NCBI GenBank assembly: GCA_949825025.1
Contig: OX463780.1
Span: 25,944,118 to 26,008,117 of the forward strand
Source of the DNA: Siphlonurus alternatus
Lineage: Eukaryota; Arthropoda; Insecta; Ephemeroptera; Siphlonuridae
DNA: 64,000 bases
Direction of reading: 5' to 3'
Every line of letters starts with the position of its first letter. Position 1 is the first letter of the stretch. Made by a program: the position numbers and the translations under genes. Under the pieces are notes generated by a model. That model did no database searches. It was not told the origin of the DNA and was given only the letters and a program-made list of their open reading frames with translations. Shown here piece after piece: positions 49,020-60,403 of the stretch.

Positions 49020-52000
49020 ACAATCTTCAATGTATAAAAAAAAATGGTTCCATTTTTACATTTTGCAGCTTCTCCTGTGAGCGAGTGCGAGGAGTTTGAA
49101 CGTCTGGAGACTGAGATGAGAGTGCGTTCCAGGAAAAATATTAAGTTCTTCAATACGGCGTTGTTTATTTACAATTTTTGTTCTTTGCAAACTGTTGTTT
49201 TCATCTCAATCACTAAGTAAGTATTTAACTATTATAACTATGTAAAGGTTTTTTGATCTCTCACACACACACACTCACAATTTATATATCCATTTCTCAT
49301 CGCTACTCTCGATACCAATACAGGGTGGTCCTGACGTTGGTTGAAAGTTTGGACACGACTTTTGACGGGACGACTTCTCAACAGCTCATGTCTCCCATAG
49401 TGTGGTTCTCCGACACTCAGAGACTACCCACCTACTACCTCGTCATGTTGTGGCAAAGTATATAATAAGCATTCGGTTAATCATCGATCAAGCATTCAAG
49501 CTAAATTTTACCTGCTAGTATATACATTTAAATAAAAATTAAATGTCATTGTCAAATTGAATGCAAGAGGTATATGATATATATGTATTTGATTACTCGA
49601 TTTGTCGATTTGCAATAAAAAAAAGAGCATGAGATCTCGTTCATAAATCATAAAATTAAATATTATATTAAGTTATTAAATTTATTAAACAATATATATA
49701 TGTTAAAGCTGATAATGAGAATTAAAAAAAAAAAAAGAAAAATGCACGTTTTCCAGCTTTTGTCTACTTTATTGGAACTGGAATCGCAGTCACTTCAGAC
49801 TCCTTCACATGCTCGCTGGTTTTGGCCGCTGCAGAGCGTAGTTCGTTCCTCGCCCGCACCGCCCCAGTGGCGCTGTTGCCCGGACCTGAGGGAGAAGTCA
49901 CCCCAAAGTTCCAAGCTTGGGTCAAGTACCACCAGCACTACCTCAGGTGAACTTATAGCACTAATAAATCCTATGCAAGAGGGTAGAAGTGAGGCCCCCG
50001 AGACACCAGGCCGGGCTCTGAAGGATTTGTGTACCTGCGCTATAAGGCACAGTCATTAATTGCCTCGGAAAATTTTCCCTTTGCGGCCTTGTTTAATGGA
50101 GTATCGACCTCAATTTTTTTTATTGCAGAAATGGATAAAGCGTGCAAAGTTATGCTACCCTGATTTTTTTCAGATTTTTTAGAGCCCGGCAAGTATTTTT
50201 AAAAAATTATTGAAAGTCCTTTTTGTGACGTCACGAGATGCCGCTCCTTAAGAAAAAGATAGGAATTACCGTCGCGTGACGTCACAAAAAGGACTTTCAA
50301 TAATTTTTTAAAAATACTTCCCGGGCTCTAAAAAATCTGAAAAAAATCAGGATATAGCATAACTTCGCACGCTCTATCCATTTCTGCAATAAAAAAATTT
50401 GAGGTCAATCCTCCATTGTTAAGGGCATTGGGTGTAGCACCGGTAGTTGGCAACACTGACGTATCTTCACCATGTTAATTTTTTATCCTTGCTCCTTGGA
50501 GTAATTTTTATGCTAGAGCTAAGCTGATTGCTGTAGTATCAAGATAATTAGTAGCCCAAGTGCACAATTTGGCTAAATAAAGCCTGATTTAAAGAAAAGT
50601 ATTTTTTTATATTTTAGAAAAATGCATGTAAATTTAAAAAATTACTAAAAAATACTTTTTTTTAAATCAGGCTTTATTTAGCCAAATTGTGCACTTGGGC
50701 TACTAATTATCTTGATACTACAGCAATCAGCTTAGCTCTAGCATGAAAATTACTCCGAGGAGCAGGGATCAAAAATTAACATGGTGAAGATACGTCAGTG
50801 TTGCCAACTACCGGTGCTACACCCAATGCCCTTAACCACCATATGACTCGTAAGAATAACGGAGACATGGGGTTAACAATGCCGCAAATAAGGGATTTTT
50901 TTTTAGGTGACGCGTCGACTGTATACATATATTATATAGTTGATTATATATAATCTGACCTATCCCATTTATGCATTATATATTATATTTAAATTATCAT
51001 GGCGTTCATTTTGTGTTTAGAATTGTGGATGGTATCAACGAGGTGATGGGTCCATTTGTGTTGATCATCCACACAATCACGTGTCTGTATATTGTCTTAT
51101 ACAGCTTCGCTCTATTGAAGGTAAAACTATACTGTGTGTTAAAATGTTTAAATTAATCATTGTTCTCTCGCAAGTCTCCCTCCATTGTATGTATTCAGGT
51201 TTATTATAATTGAAGTTAATTGCCATATATTTTATAATTTTACTTTATTTATTGAGATTTTATAAATCGCAATGTAATTCATTATATATACAGTATAGAA
51301 ATAAAACTCATGGACGATACAGTTTCTTGAGTGACTGAGAAACTCAAGTTTGTAAGTTGAAAGTAACTTTACACTCTTAATATAATTAATATAAAAATAC
51401 GTATGACATTAAAATAAAAAAGTGCGGAAAAAAATATTTATATATTGTTCTAATTTTTTTTTAAATTATAATAATATGTGTACAATTGTAAATTATAAAA
51501 ATTATACATTAATGGAACTAATAAATAGAAATAGAATTTGAATATACATGCGTTAATAGAGTAATTAAACTACTTGAAAACTGTTCATTGCTTAAATTAT
51601 TCGAGCAGTTGAGCAGTTAAATTTATAAGTATTAACTGTCAGAGTAGAATTACCTATTTTTTTTTCTGTGTATTAAATTAAATACAACAACAAAAATTAA
51701 CATTACTTGGATAAAAGAAAATAAAAGTGATTATGAATTTTAGCATGCAGGATACTCTAACTCATACAACTAAATTGTGGCAGAAAAAAAAAAAAAATCA
51801 ACTTCGCGTATCATGTTGTTAATTTTTTAAATATTTTAGTTGTTAGTTAAATCAAAGCTCATTAATATATATAGACCTTGAGTTACATAAGATCTTGAAC
51901 TTAAAATAAATTAGCGTAACATGACTTTAATTTAATTATTTTAATGTATATTTCAGGTGACCGACAGTGGTAAGAAATCAATCGCAGTTTTTACAATGGT

Positions 52001-53257
52001 CGGAATGATGATCCGAATTTTTGTGTATGCGACTGCTGGACAGAAAATATTAGACCAGGTACCGTGCATGCAAAATAATTTACTTATTTAATAAATTAAT
52101 ACTAAAAAAATTAAGACTAACGACGATTTTTTAACTTGCACGTCATATTCCAGAGCGTACAGTTACGACAGTCGGTGGTACACGTGTCCCAGGTGACACG
52201 TGGCGGTCTGCAGCACGTGCCATTTCGCTCGTGTCTGCAAGTTCTCGTCACGCGGCTGTCAGGAGGCGCACCACCAGAAGAGGTCAGCGGTCTGGGGTTC
52301 TTCACCGTCAACTTTGAGTTCTTTAATTCAGTAAGTGAATACATTTAATTTTTAATGAAAAGCATTTTAAAATAGCCTACGTTTTTGGGCATGAATATTC
52401 TATATTATAGGGCGGGGGAAGGGAGGAATAGAGATTACTGGGATTGAAAACTCTTCACGAAAATTCATTCGTTATCAACTTCCAAAGGGAAGAATTCGAA
52501 GAAGTGATCATTTGAAACTGAAAAATTGAGTTTTTAAATTAATTAAATTAATTTTTAAACCCGATTTATTTTATAACTTAAAGCAGTAGACCAATTTAAA
52601 TTAATTCTAGCTATCAGAGTTAATTGATATGTTAAGAACATTCTTCCAAGTGATGAGTCGAACACCATTTCCGCCAATTCTCTATGGCTTTTAATTAGCA
52701 TGCAGATAGCGGCGAGCAAAAGTTAAGTTGCATCCGCGGGAGTAAGTTCAACCTGCCATGCAGTGCCAGGCTTGTCTACTATAGTTTGTCAGACTTCTCA
52801 GATCCTGACCAATACCGTGCACCTCGACATACATATACGCATCAAATCAGGGGGCCAAAAGGTACCTGGAGTGCTGAAACACGGTCGGAACGTGCTTGCT
52901 GCCATCTGCTAAGCCATAATTAGCCAATGTGGGGATATTCAATTAAATACATACCCACCGGTCATAGCGAGGTGGCGCGGACACGATGGTTGACCCATCG
53001 CTATATTAGAGGAAGACTAATATGTTTTATCAACTGCATGGTAGTCAAAATTAATTTAAATTGCTGGGGTCTTTTCCTTATTTATATTTTATAATATTAT
53101 ATGCATTCAGCGAGTCCACTGAAGCGGTTGAAGTTATGCATGGTGATCGAACACAATAATTAATATACATAATTTACGGTTAACAAGCATATTTGCTTAT
53201 TTTCAGGTGCTGAGCGCTTCTTTCAGCTACTTGATGGTGTTGTTGAGCTTTAAGTAA
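46414..53257 (+). CDS. Seven-transmembrane insect-type odorant receptor, copy 2, complete
   Basis: Tandem paralogue of the receptor at 38180, with the same eight-exon structure: 46414-46696, 49069-49216, 49324-49457, 49757-49946, 51021-51120, 51957-52058, 52154-52330, 53207-53257. Exons 2-8 have exactly the same lengths as in copy 1; exon 1 is 9 bases longer. All junctions are GT/AG; 394 aa. The start MEFKFNIQALK was chosen by alignment with copy 1, although an in-frame ATG lies 42 bases upstream (46372). The N-terminal exon is strongly diverged, while exon 7 is nearly identical. OR-like signatures: RLPTYYLVMLWQ, WVKYHQHYLR, MIRIFVYATAGQKILDQ, SGLGFFTVNFEFF, VLSASFSYLMVLLSFK. Intron 1 (2.4 kb) carries a repeat element, a LINE end and a large microsatellite; intron 4 carries two palindromic MITEs. 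The ligand is unknown. Confidence 0.85.
47240..48195. mobile_element. Modular inverted-repeat element with serial CTAG-centred hairpins
   Basis: The ends are inverse: GTTGGCACCCAAAGCC at left, GGCTTTGGGCGCTAAC at right. Between them lies an array of short words in alternating orientation: ACTAGATTGGAGCATCG at about 47290, its inverse at about 47362, and the direct word again at about 47460, joined by CCAAAGCCGAAAT/ATTTCGGGTTTGG. The right half repeats the design with different words (ACCAAAAGCCGAAAT, AACTAGTTGTGATC). No ORF. Flanked by TA and CA dinucleotide repeats. Family unknown. Confidence 0.65.
48420..48745 (+). mobile_element. LINE 3' end (ORF2 C-terminus and 3' UTR)
   Basis: On the plus strand at about 48553-48639 the frame reads FFRPVAEWNKLPCNVKPSDK and ends KNY-stop, the usual C-terminus of CR1/Jockey-type reverse transcriptases. 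About 100 bp of 3' UTR follows and then a tetranucleotide tail that has expanded into the microsatellite at 48746-49020. Confidence 0.75.
48746..49020. repeat. Compound tetranucleotide microsatellite (AATG)n(AAAT)n
   Basis: About 35 AATG units (48779-48919) followed by about 25 AAAT units to 49020, 48 bp before receptor exon 2. It likely grew from the LINE tail just upstream. Any ORF here is a repeat artefact. Confidence 0.97.
50093..50422. mobile_element. Palindromic foldback MITE, type C, TTAA-flanked
   Basis: A 330-bp palindrome: left TTAATGGAGTATCGACCTC, right GAGGTCAATCCTCCATTGTTAA. The arms include ATTGCAGAAATGGATAAAG and its inverse, GGACTTTCAATAATTTTTTA in both orientations, and TGACGTCA words. 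Its right TTAA is also the left TTAA of the next palindrome. In intron 4 of receptor 2. Confidence 0.87.
50419..50835. mobile_element. Palindromic foldback MITE, type D, TTAA-flanked
   Basis: A 417-bp near-perfect palindrome starting TTAAGGGCATTGGGTGTAGC and ending with its inverse at 50835. The centre lies in an AT-rich stretch near 50625-50640. No ORF. It abuts the type C element with one shared TTAA. Confidence 0.88.
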
Positions 53258-54064
53258 CTTCGCATTTATTTTTTAAATTTAAATTAATAAAATGAATAAG
53301 TATTTATTGTGTTACATACGCGTATATTGCGGCTTATATATTAAGCTACAAGAAGCTAGTCGCTATATATTATGTATTTCACAACTATAGATACTTAATT
53401 ATCATTTCGTTTGTGTTAATGTTTAATAATATATTAATTAATATTGTATAATAATTATTAAAAAAAACGTAACTCAATATCGCACGTATTAATGGAAAAC
53501 AATTTAAATTTGAAAAATAAAACCCCTTCTATTTATGCAACCAGTTTAACTCAGCTGCCCCAACGGTGGCTTCCAAACAAGAGGATACATCGGCCCCTAC
53601 AGTAACGCTTGGAGCTTGAGGCGGGGTGAAGGGTAAATGAAAGGATGGATATATGAGTTTCACGTGTTGTGTTACGATATTAAGGAATGTATAACTCTCA
53701 TCACAAAGCGTCAGAAAGTGCAATGCAAAGAGCAGAGGCTGCTGGCATCTCATGTAATGGAGCCGGTTTGAAGCTCAGTCTTGGCCATCTGATACGAGTT
53801 TGATTTCAATCTCGATTCGTTATAATTATATATTGCATGATACGCTCGTTCACTATACTCGAGCGGTCGAGCGATCATAGCTCAACGACTAAAACATGCA
53901 TGGGACAATAGGACTCGACTTCAGTCCAGCTTGTCTACATGTAAGCCAGGGCTCTGGCTAATCCTTTATAGTTATTGATCATATATTATATGTATAATCG
54001 TATCAATACAGGATTAACTCTGATAAATGCACTTTTTTAAAATACAGTTCTTTATTATTGTTTA
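53258..54064. other. Intergenic after receptor 2
   Basis: AT-rich DNA, presumably beginning with the receptor 3' UTR. A segment at 53530-53760 of higher GC holds only a short minus-strand ORF that I do not recognise. No feature is supported. Confidence 0.5.

Positions 54065-54145
<81 letters not shown>
54065..54145. repeat. (ATT)n-(TA)n microsatellite
   Basis: About eight ATT units followed by about 25 TA units. It lies 38 bp before the first of the clustered palindromes. Confidence 0.95.
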
Positions 54146-54148
<3 letters not shown>

Positions 54149-54182
54149 AACGAACCTATGATTAAAAGTTGTCAAATTCAAG

Positions 54183-54555
54183 TTAAGGTAGAGATAATAC
54201 GGATCAGCTGGCCCAATGCTAAAAAAATCCCATTCATAAAAATTCTGAAAAAAATTTAAAATGTTCTCCTCTACATCCCCTATCAGTAGGTAAAATATCA
54301 GGTATACAAAAACGAGCTAGTTTTCGAGTTATTAATTTTTAAAGTTGACTAATTTAACATGGAAGTTCCATTTCTCCATGTTAAATTAGTGAGCTTTAAA
54401 AATTCATAACTCGAAAACTAGCTCGTTTTTGTATACCTGATATTTTACCTACTGATAGGGGATGTAGAGGAGAACATTTTAAATTTTTTTCAGAATTTTT
54501 ATGAATGGGATTTTTTTAGCATTGAGCCAGCTGATCCGTATTATCTCTACCTTAA
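54183..54555. mobile_element. Palindromic foldback MITE, type B ends with type A-like interior
   Basis: The ends TTAAGGTAGAGATAATACGG and the inverse GTATTATCTCTACCTTAA are type B. The inner arms (ATGTTCTCCTCTACATCCCC, TATCAGGTATACAAAAACG, ACTTTAAAAATT) match type A. The right TTAA (54552-54555) is shared with the next element. No ORF. Confidence 0.88.
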
Positions 54556-54906
54556 GGGTAAGGTAACGCCACCAATGTTAAAAAAAATCCCTCTCACAAA
54601 AATTCTGAAAAAAATTTAAAATGTTCTCCTCTATACCCCCTATCAGTACCTAAAATATCAGGTATACAAATACGATCTAGTTTTTGAGTTATAAATTTTT
54701 AAAGTTGACTACTTTAACATGGAGAAATGAAACTCCCATGTTAAATTGGCCAACTTTAAAAATTCATAACTCAAAAACTAGATCGTATTTGTATACCTGA
54801 TATTTTAGCTACTGATAGGGGGTGTAGAGGAGAACATTTTAAATTTTTTTCAGAATTTTTGTGAGAGGGATTTTTTTTAACATTGGTGGCGTTACCTTAC
54901 CCTTAA
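54552..54906. mobile_element. Palindromic foldback MITE, type A, TTAA-flanked
   Basis: 355 bp, the same length as the copy at 8839-9193 and nearly identical to it, from TTAAGGGTAAGGTAACGCC to its inverse. The shared left TTAA shows that it sits directly against the preceding palindrome. Confidence 0.9.
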
Positions 54907-55018
54907 TGATTATACAATGAATTTTCCCCTATATAACTAACTCTAGAACACAATTTTATACGTAAAATAATATATTATAATGTAAACAATTATAATTATA
55001 GAAATAAAAAATTATAAA

Positions 55019-55401
55019 TTAAGGGTAAGATAACGCCACCAATGTTAAAAAAAAATCCTTCGCACGAAAATTATGATTTTTTTTTTTTTTAAATGTTCTC
55101 CTCATCTACACCCCCTATCAGTAGCTAAAATATCAGGTATATAGAAATACGAGATAGTTTTTGAGTTTTGAATTTCTAAAGTTGACTAGTTTAACATTGG
55201 AAGTTCCATTTCTCCATGTTAAACTAGTCAAATTTAAAAATTCATAACTCAAAAACTAGCTCGTATTTGTATACCTGATATTTTGGTACTGATAGGGAGT
55301 GTAGAGGAGAATATTTCAATTTTGTTTTTTTCATAATTTTCATGTGAGGGATTTTTTTTTTTTTTTTTTAACATTGGCGGCATTATCTTACCCTTTATTA
55401 A
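55019..55401. mobile_element. Palindromic foldback MITE, type A, older copy
   Basis: Begins TTAAGGGTAAGATAACGCC and ends with a decayed inverse (TTATCTTACCCTTTATTAA). The arms are more diverged and carry longer A/T runs than the other type A copies. Confidence 0.82.
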
Positions 55402-57961
55402 TTCAATATGGTTTACACTTATACGCAAGTATGATTAAGATATAACTATATTCAGTATATATATATCTTAATTTGCTGCTACAAAATTTGTAATACTATC
55501 GAATAGTGAAATTTCTTTCTACCTGTATAGTCAATTTATTGAAATGAAAAAAATTATTTTTTAAATACCAAAGTTATTTTATTAAAACACATGTATAATA
55601 AACAATTGGTGCAAAACAGATCAATCAAAAGAGTTAACTTGCACACACAATTCTTCTGTCACAAGGGCTATTATAAATTGAGAATGTTAACAAACAACTT
55701 GCAACCTATACAATATAGTTACACCAGAGCTATATATTTATGAAGGTTAAGTACAGTAAACCCTCATAACCCTCATTTAACAAGTTTTATTAATAAACTC
55801 TATTTAATATTCTTGTAGGCTGTATGTGATAACACTTAAGCAAATTTTTGGGTCACTTTATTAAATTGACTTTAGTTATTTTATTAGTGGGATTTGCGAA
55901 AATTGTAAAAATGCAGTGATTGAAAAAATTTAAACAAATCCAAAGACACAAAAATAGTGACAAGACAAAAAGTTTTTTTTTTTTTTTTAAACACTGTAAT
56001 TTTCTTTATTTCGTTTTTCTTAATGTCGTAAAAATTTCAGGAAACATTTATCAAATATTGAATAGTTAACATTTTAAGTACACTTCTTAAAACAAAACTT
56101 GTTACAAACAAATTTTCTGTAAAAAAAAAATGCATATTTTACAGTAATACAATTATTACCACCAATAACAAAAAAATTAACATAAATGGTATGTTAAATT
56201 GAATAAAAAATTGTATTTTTTTTGTAATTTATTATTGTACATCTGGAGTAAATCCCGAAAAAGCGAGAAAAAATATGGATTTAACATAGTTGATTTATTT
56301 CACAAGAATTATTATCATCAACCTTTCACTATAAAAAAAAAATCATATTCATTTTTAAATAATAACTCAGATTATTTGAACAGAGCAGAGGACTGGACTA
56401 AATGGTACTAAATCAGTCTGCAAGCAGCCCCAAGCCAAGATTTAACTACAATGTATATTTAAACACAAGGGATGCAACTTAACAGTCAATATATTGCCTG
56501 CTTCCCTGTACTCAGCTCAGGACCAATGCACGGAGTGGACAAAAAACATTACATCTGCACCAATCTATCAAGACATAACAAACTGAGTTTATCTTGACAG
56601 CAAGTTAGAGATTAAGTTGTAATAAGTCTACAGTACCACTGTCAAACAATTTAACAATAATATATAATTTTGTACACTTTTCGCCTTGGAAAATTTCCCT
56701 CAATAATAAATTTCAATTGCATCAATGCACTGTTTGAACAATACAACAATGACTTTGTCATTTATTGAAAAGTATGTATAAAGTACCAAAGTTTTTTAAC
56801 TTTAATAATAAAAACTCGTAATGTATACATTATTGTTGAATTATTTAAAAACTGTAGCTTAAAAATATGTCTTATTTAGCATTGAAATTAAATTATTTGG
56901 AAGCCAGAAGCAATAATAAGTCAACACTATTATAAATCAGTAAACACATGTTTATAAAAAAAAATAAAAATAAAACAGGCATTATATAATACTGGCCTCT
57001 GATCAACGTACAGAGTTTATTAACATGTACTAAAAAAGACAACAAAAACAAAAAATGTAAACGGCATAACATATTCATATTATTTTTTCAGCAATAAAAA
57101 GTTAAATATATTATATATATAAAAAAAAAAAAATTAAAACACCTTTTTTTTTTCTTTTGTACAGTGTGAAATATCAAGCTATGATAAAAAAGTGAATAAC
57201 TCACAAAAAAGAGGCTGAACTGCATTATTTACAAAGCAGTGGAAAATTTCAAACAGTTGTATGTATCACAGTTGTTAATTGTTTTGAGAAAGAAGCTTTT
57301 CTGTTACTGTGTGCTCTTTGCAAAACCCCTAGTTGTATATTTTCATTTTTGTATAATAACATTTTGCAGAACTCCCTAGACTCACTTCTAGCCTAACAAC
57401 CATTAACAACCCACCTTTTTAATAATTGTATTTTTTTTTAAATATTCATTTAATATTTTTTTGTTTATTTTATTTTTAAAAATTAAGTACTTATAGATTA
57501 TCAATAATTTTATTACACAACAATAATAAAAAAATTGTCATATTTTCATATAATTATTCATTAAAAAAAATTTGCACAATCCCAATAACCAAGCAATATA
57601 TATATTATCATTATTTTTATCATATGAAAGAATTCCTCCCCTATAGTATCTATCATATATTTCATAAATATAATATTATATCATACTATCATATAAATGT
57701 AGAGTAAAGCTGAGAAAAACAAACAAATAAACAAACATAACATTATAATTCATTGCAAAAAAAAAAATAAAATAAAATAAATAGAACAAAAAAGAAAAAT
57801 GCACGCACACTCATCATTGCCTGAGAAAATGTTGCAAACAGTGATCCTGCTCACTGCTTGCTGACCGCAGCTCAGTTTACTAAATTTGCCAACGATCAAC
57901 ACAAGCTTCAACAGTTGCTATGTTTGCTAGCAGCCAATTAGAAACAAAATAATCGTTAAAA

Positions 57962-57994
<33 letters not shown>

Positions 57995-59864
57995 AATGGT
58001 GGCATAGCAAAAACATAGAAACTGCTGTGTTTATTAATATATTCCTAATATTAACCAATATTTATTTTGTACATAAAAGAAAATCAAAAAAACTATATAA
58101 TGTCAATATTTGTAAGGATTGTATTTTTACATGTTGTACTGTTAAGTAAAATGGATTAATAGAAAATAAACAAAACTATTATGAAAATAATAATAAAAAT
58201 TGTAATATTTATAAAAAAAAATATTTTGAATAGTAATAATAATAATAATATAATATACCTGCATTAAAGTATGACACAGAAGTTAAAATGAGATTGAGAA
58301 TATGAAACAGACTTCTTTACGAGCCACAACCACAGTGTGATCTTTTTGTACCACCCGTATGAATTGTGCCATCTAGCGGACACTTGCAGCAAACTGTGCT
58401 TTGAAAGAGACAAAAACAGCAAATCCCAAACCTTGCCAACGAGAAACGATATGAGCAAAAGACATTCACTAAGTTCACATGACAATATTTGATACGGATT
58501 CCTTGATGACAACTCATAGGTATAACATTATCCATGATCAACAAATCCGTATTAAACATTGTCATGTGACTGTAGCGATTGTTAATCAGTTCTTACTGTA
58601 CTTTTTAAAAGAGCCAACAATACAACTCTTATATTTTCAGTAAAATTGCTACTAAATATACGCAATACTTATTATATGCTGTAATTTCTCCGTTGGTTCC
58701 ATAAAAATAATTTTCACTTGGATAAACGATTTTTCCTAAAAAAACAATAAATAGAGATAAAAAAATGGAATTTAAAAATTCATGTCCTGTTGAATAATAA
58801 ACAGCAACACGACTAAGCAATAGTTTTGGGATTTACTGTATTTAACGTTGAGAGAAAATAAATTAAATTTTGTCGCTTCAGAATGCAAATGCAAATCTTG
58901 TATTTGAAAAAAAAAAAAAAAAAAAAAGTTCTATTGAGATAAGGTCTAGTTAGAGTTGCATAAAAAGAAAGCATAGTTACGTGATTTACATTTTACATTT
59001 TGAGGTGACAAATAACGGAAAACGAAGAAAAAAAAAAAAAAAAAAAAAAGGAAAAGGTAAAAAAAAAAAAACACATTAATTAAAAAAAATCAGCAGTCTA
59101 CAAAAAGTTTGAATATACAGGTAAAAATTACAGTGAACAATTCTACCTGCTTGAAGAAAAAAATGACTAGTTTGATTACAAATATTTTTTTTGGACAGAA
59201 AAAAACATACCTGGATTAAACATAAAAAATGTAAAAAAATACACTGCAAAACCTTATTGCTAAGCTCTTTTAAACTTAAATAACATAGTATAAGTGTCTT
59301 TTTTTAAGGTTTGCAATATGAAAAACAAGAAAATAAAATTATTAATTACTTAAAATATCTGTCATGGTATTTAATTGTACAGTTTAAAGTCTGTTTGTGT
59401 CTTTGAGGCAAGAGTGCCGGTCTACACTGCAGTTTGTGTGTTTTGGTGTCGCTTGCTCGGGTGCAATGCAGACCGGTTGGGGTATATTATACTGGCAGGG
59501 CATGGCAGCTTGCGGCTTTGGGTCAACATTACACGCCTGAGGTACAAGAACCTGGTTTGACCAGCATGTAGCCACTTGTCGAAAAAAACAAAACATCCTG
59601 TTTTTGCTTCGCATTTACTACAACAAGCCTTGTTTTTAATATCAACAGAATTATATTTCTAGACAGATTCTAGTATAAAAAAGGGAGGGGAGAAGGGGAG
59701 GAGCGGGGGAATGTGGGAGGTCAAAATGACTCACAAGCCTTTTAAAGCTGGAAAAAAATGTGAACTTTAGATAAGAAAAGCCTGGAAATAATTAGTATAT
59801 CTAACCCGTAAAATATTTCCAGAAAAAAATTAAGAAATTTATTTTCATCGTCAGTATAGGTTAG

Positions 59865-60256
59865 TTAAGGTAGAGATAACATCAAACAGCTGTTCAACGT
59901 AATCTCCTTTGATTAACATGTAAACCTTAGCAAATTGACAAAAATTCTGAAATTTTTTTGAGAGGCAGATATTAGTGCCTAAAAGTCATAGAAAAAGTTT
60001 CAAAAACATTTAACGAGCCGATTTTTTTAAATTAATTTTTTAGTTTGGCTCTCCATGGGAAAGCCCCATGCTGAAAATTAAAAAAATTAATTAAAAAAAA
60101 TCGGCTCCTTCAATTGTTTTGAAATTTTTTATATGGCTTTTAGGCACTAATATCTGCCTCCCAAAAAATTTCAGAATTTGTGTCAATTTGCTAAGGTTTA
60201 CATGTTAATCAAAGGGGATTACGTCGAACAGCTGTTCGGCGTTATCTCTACTTTAA
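59865..60256. mobile_element. Palindromic foldback MITE, type B, TTAA-flanked
   Basis: 392 bp, from TTAAGGTAGAGATAAC to GTTATCTCTACTTTAA. The interior matches the copy at 36153-36561, including GATTAACATGTAAACCTTAG and GAGAGGCAGATATTAGTGCC with their inverses. No ORF. Confidence 0.87.
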
Positions 60257-60264
60257 CGCATGGG

Positions 60265-60295
<31 letters not shown>

Positions 60296-60348
60296 GGTAA
60301 TGCTGAAGTTAATTCAACTGAAGAAAAAGGGGGGAGAAATCATAAAGG

Positions 60349-60400
<52 letters not shown>
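60349..60400. repeat. Poly-A tract, 52 bases
   Basis: An uninterrupted A run 92 bp beyond the palindrome at 59865-60256. No retroposed gene was recognised before it. Confidence 0.95.

Positions 60401-60403
<3 letters not shown>

Noticed and set aside
48694..49153. Long ORFs of Phe-Ile-Tyr-Leu and Phe-Ile-His-Ser repeats
   Set aside because: They are translations of the AATG/AAAT microsatellite and have no coding meaning.
52117..52344. Pair of similar minus-strand ORFs here and at 43014-43235
   Set aside because: They are antisense shadows of receptor exon 7, similar only because the two exons are nearly identical.
59375..59614. Overlapping ORFs with several cysteines on both strands
   Set aside because: Short, no splice or family support; a slightly GC-rich patch is enough to explain them.
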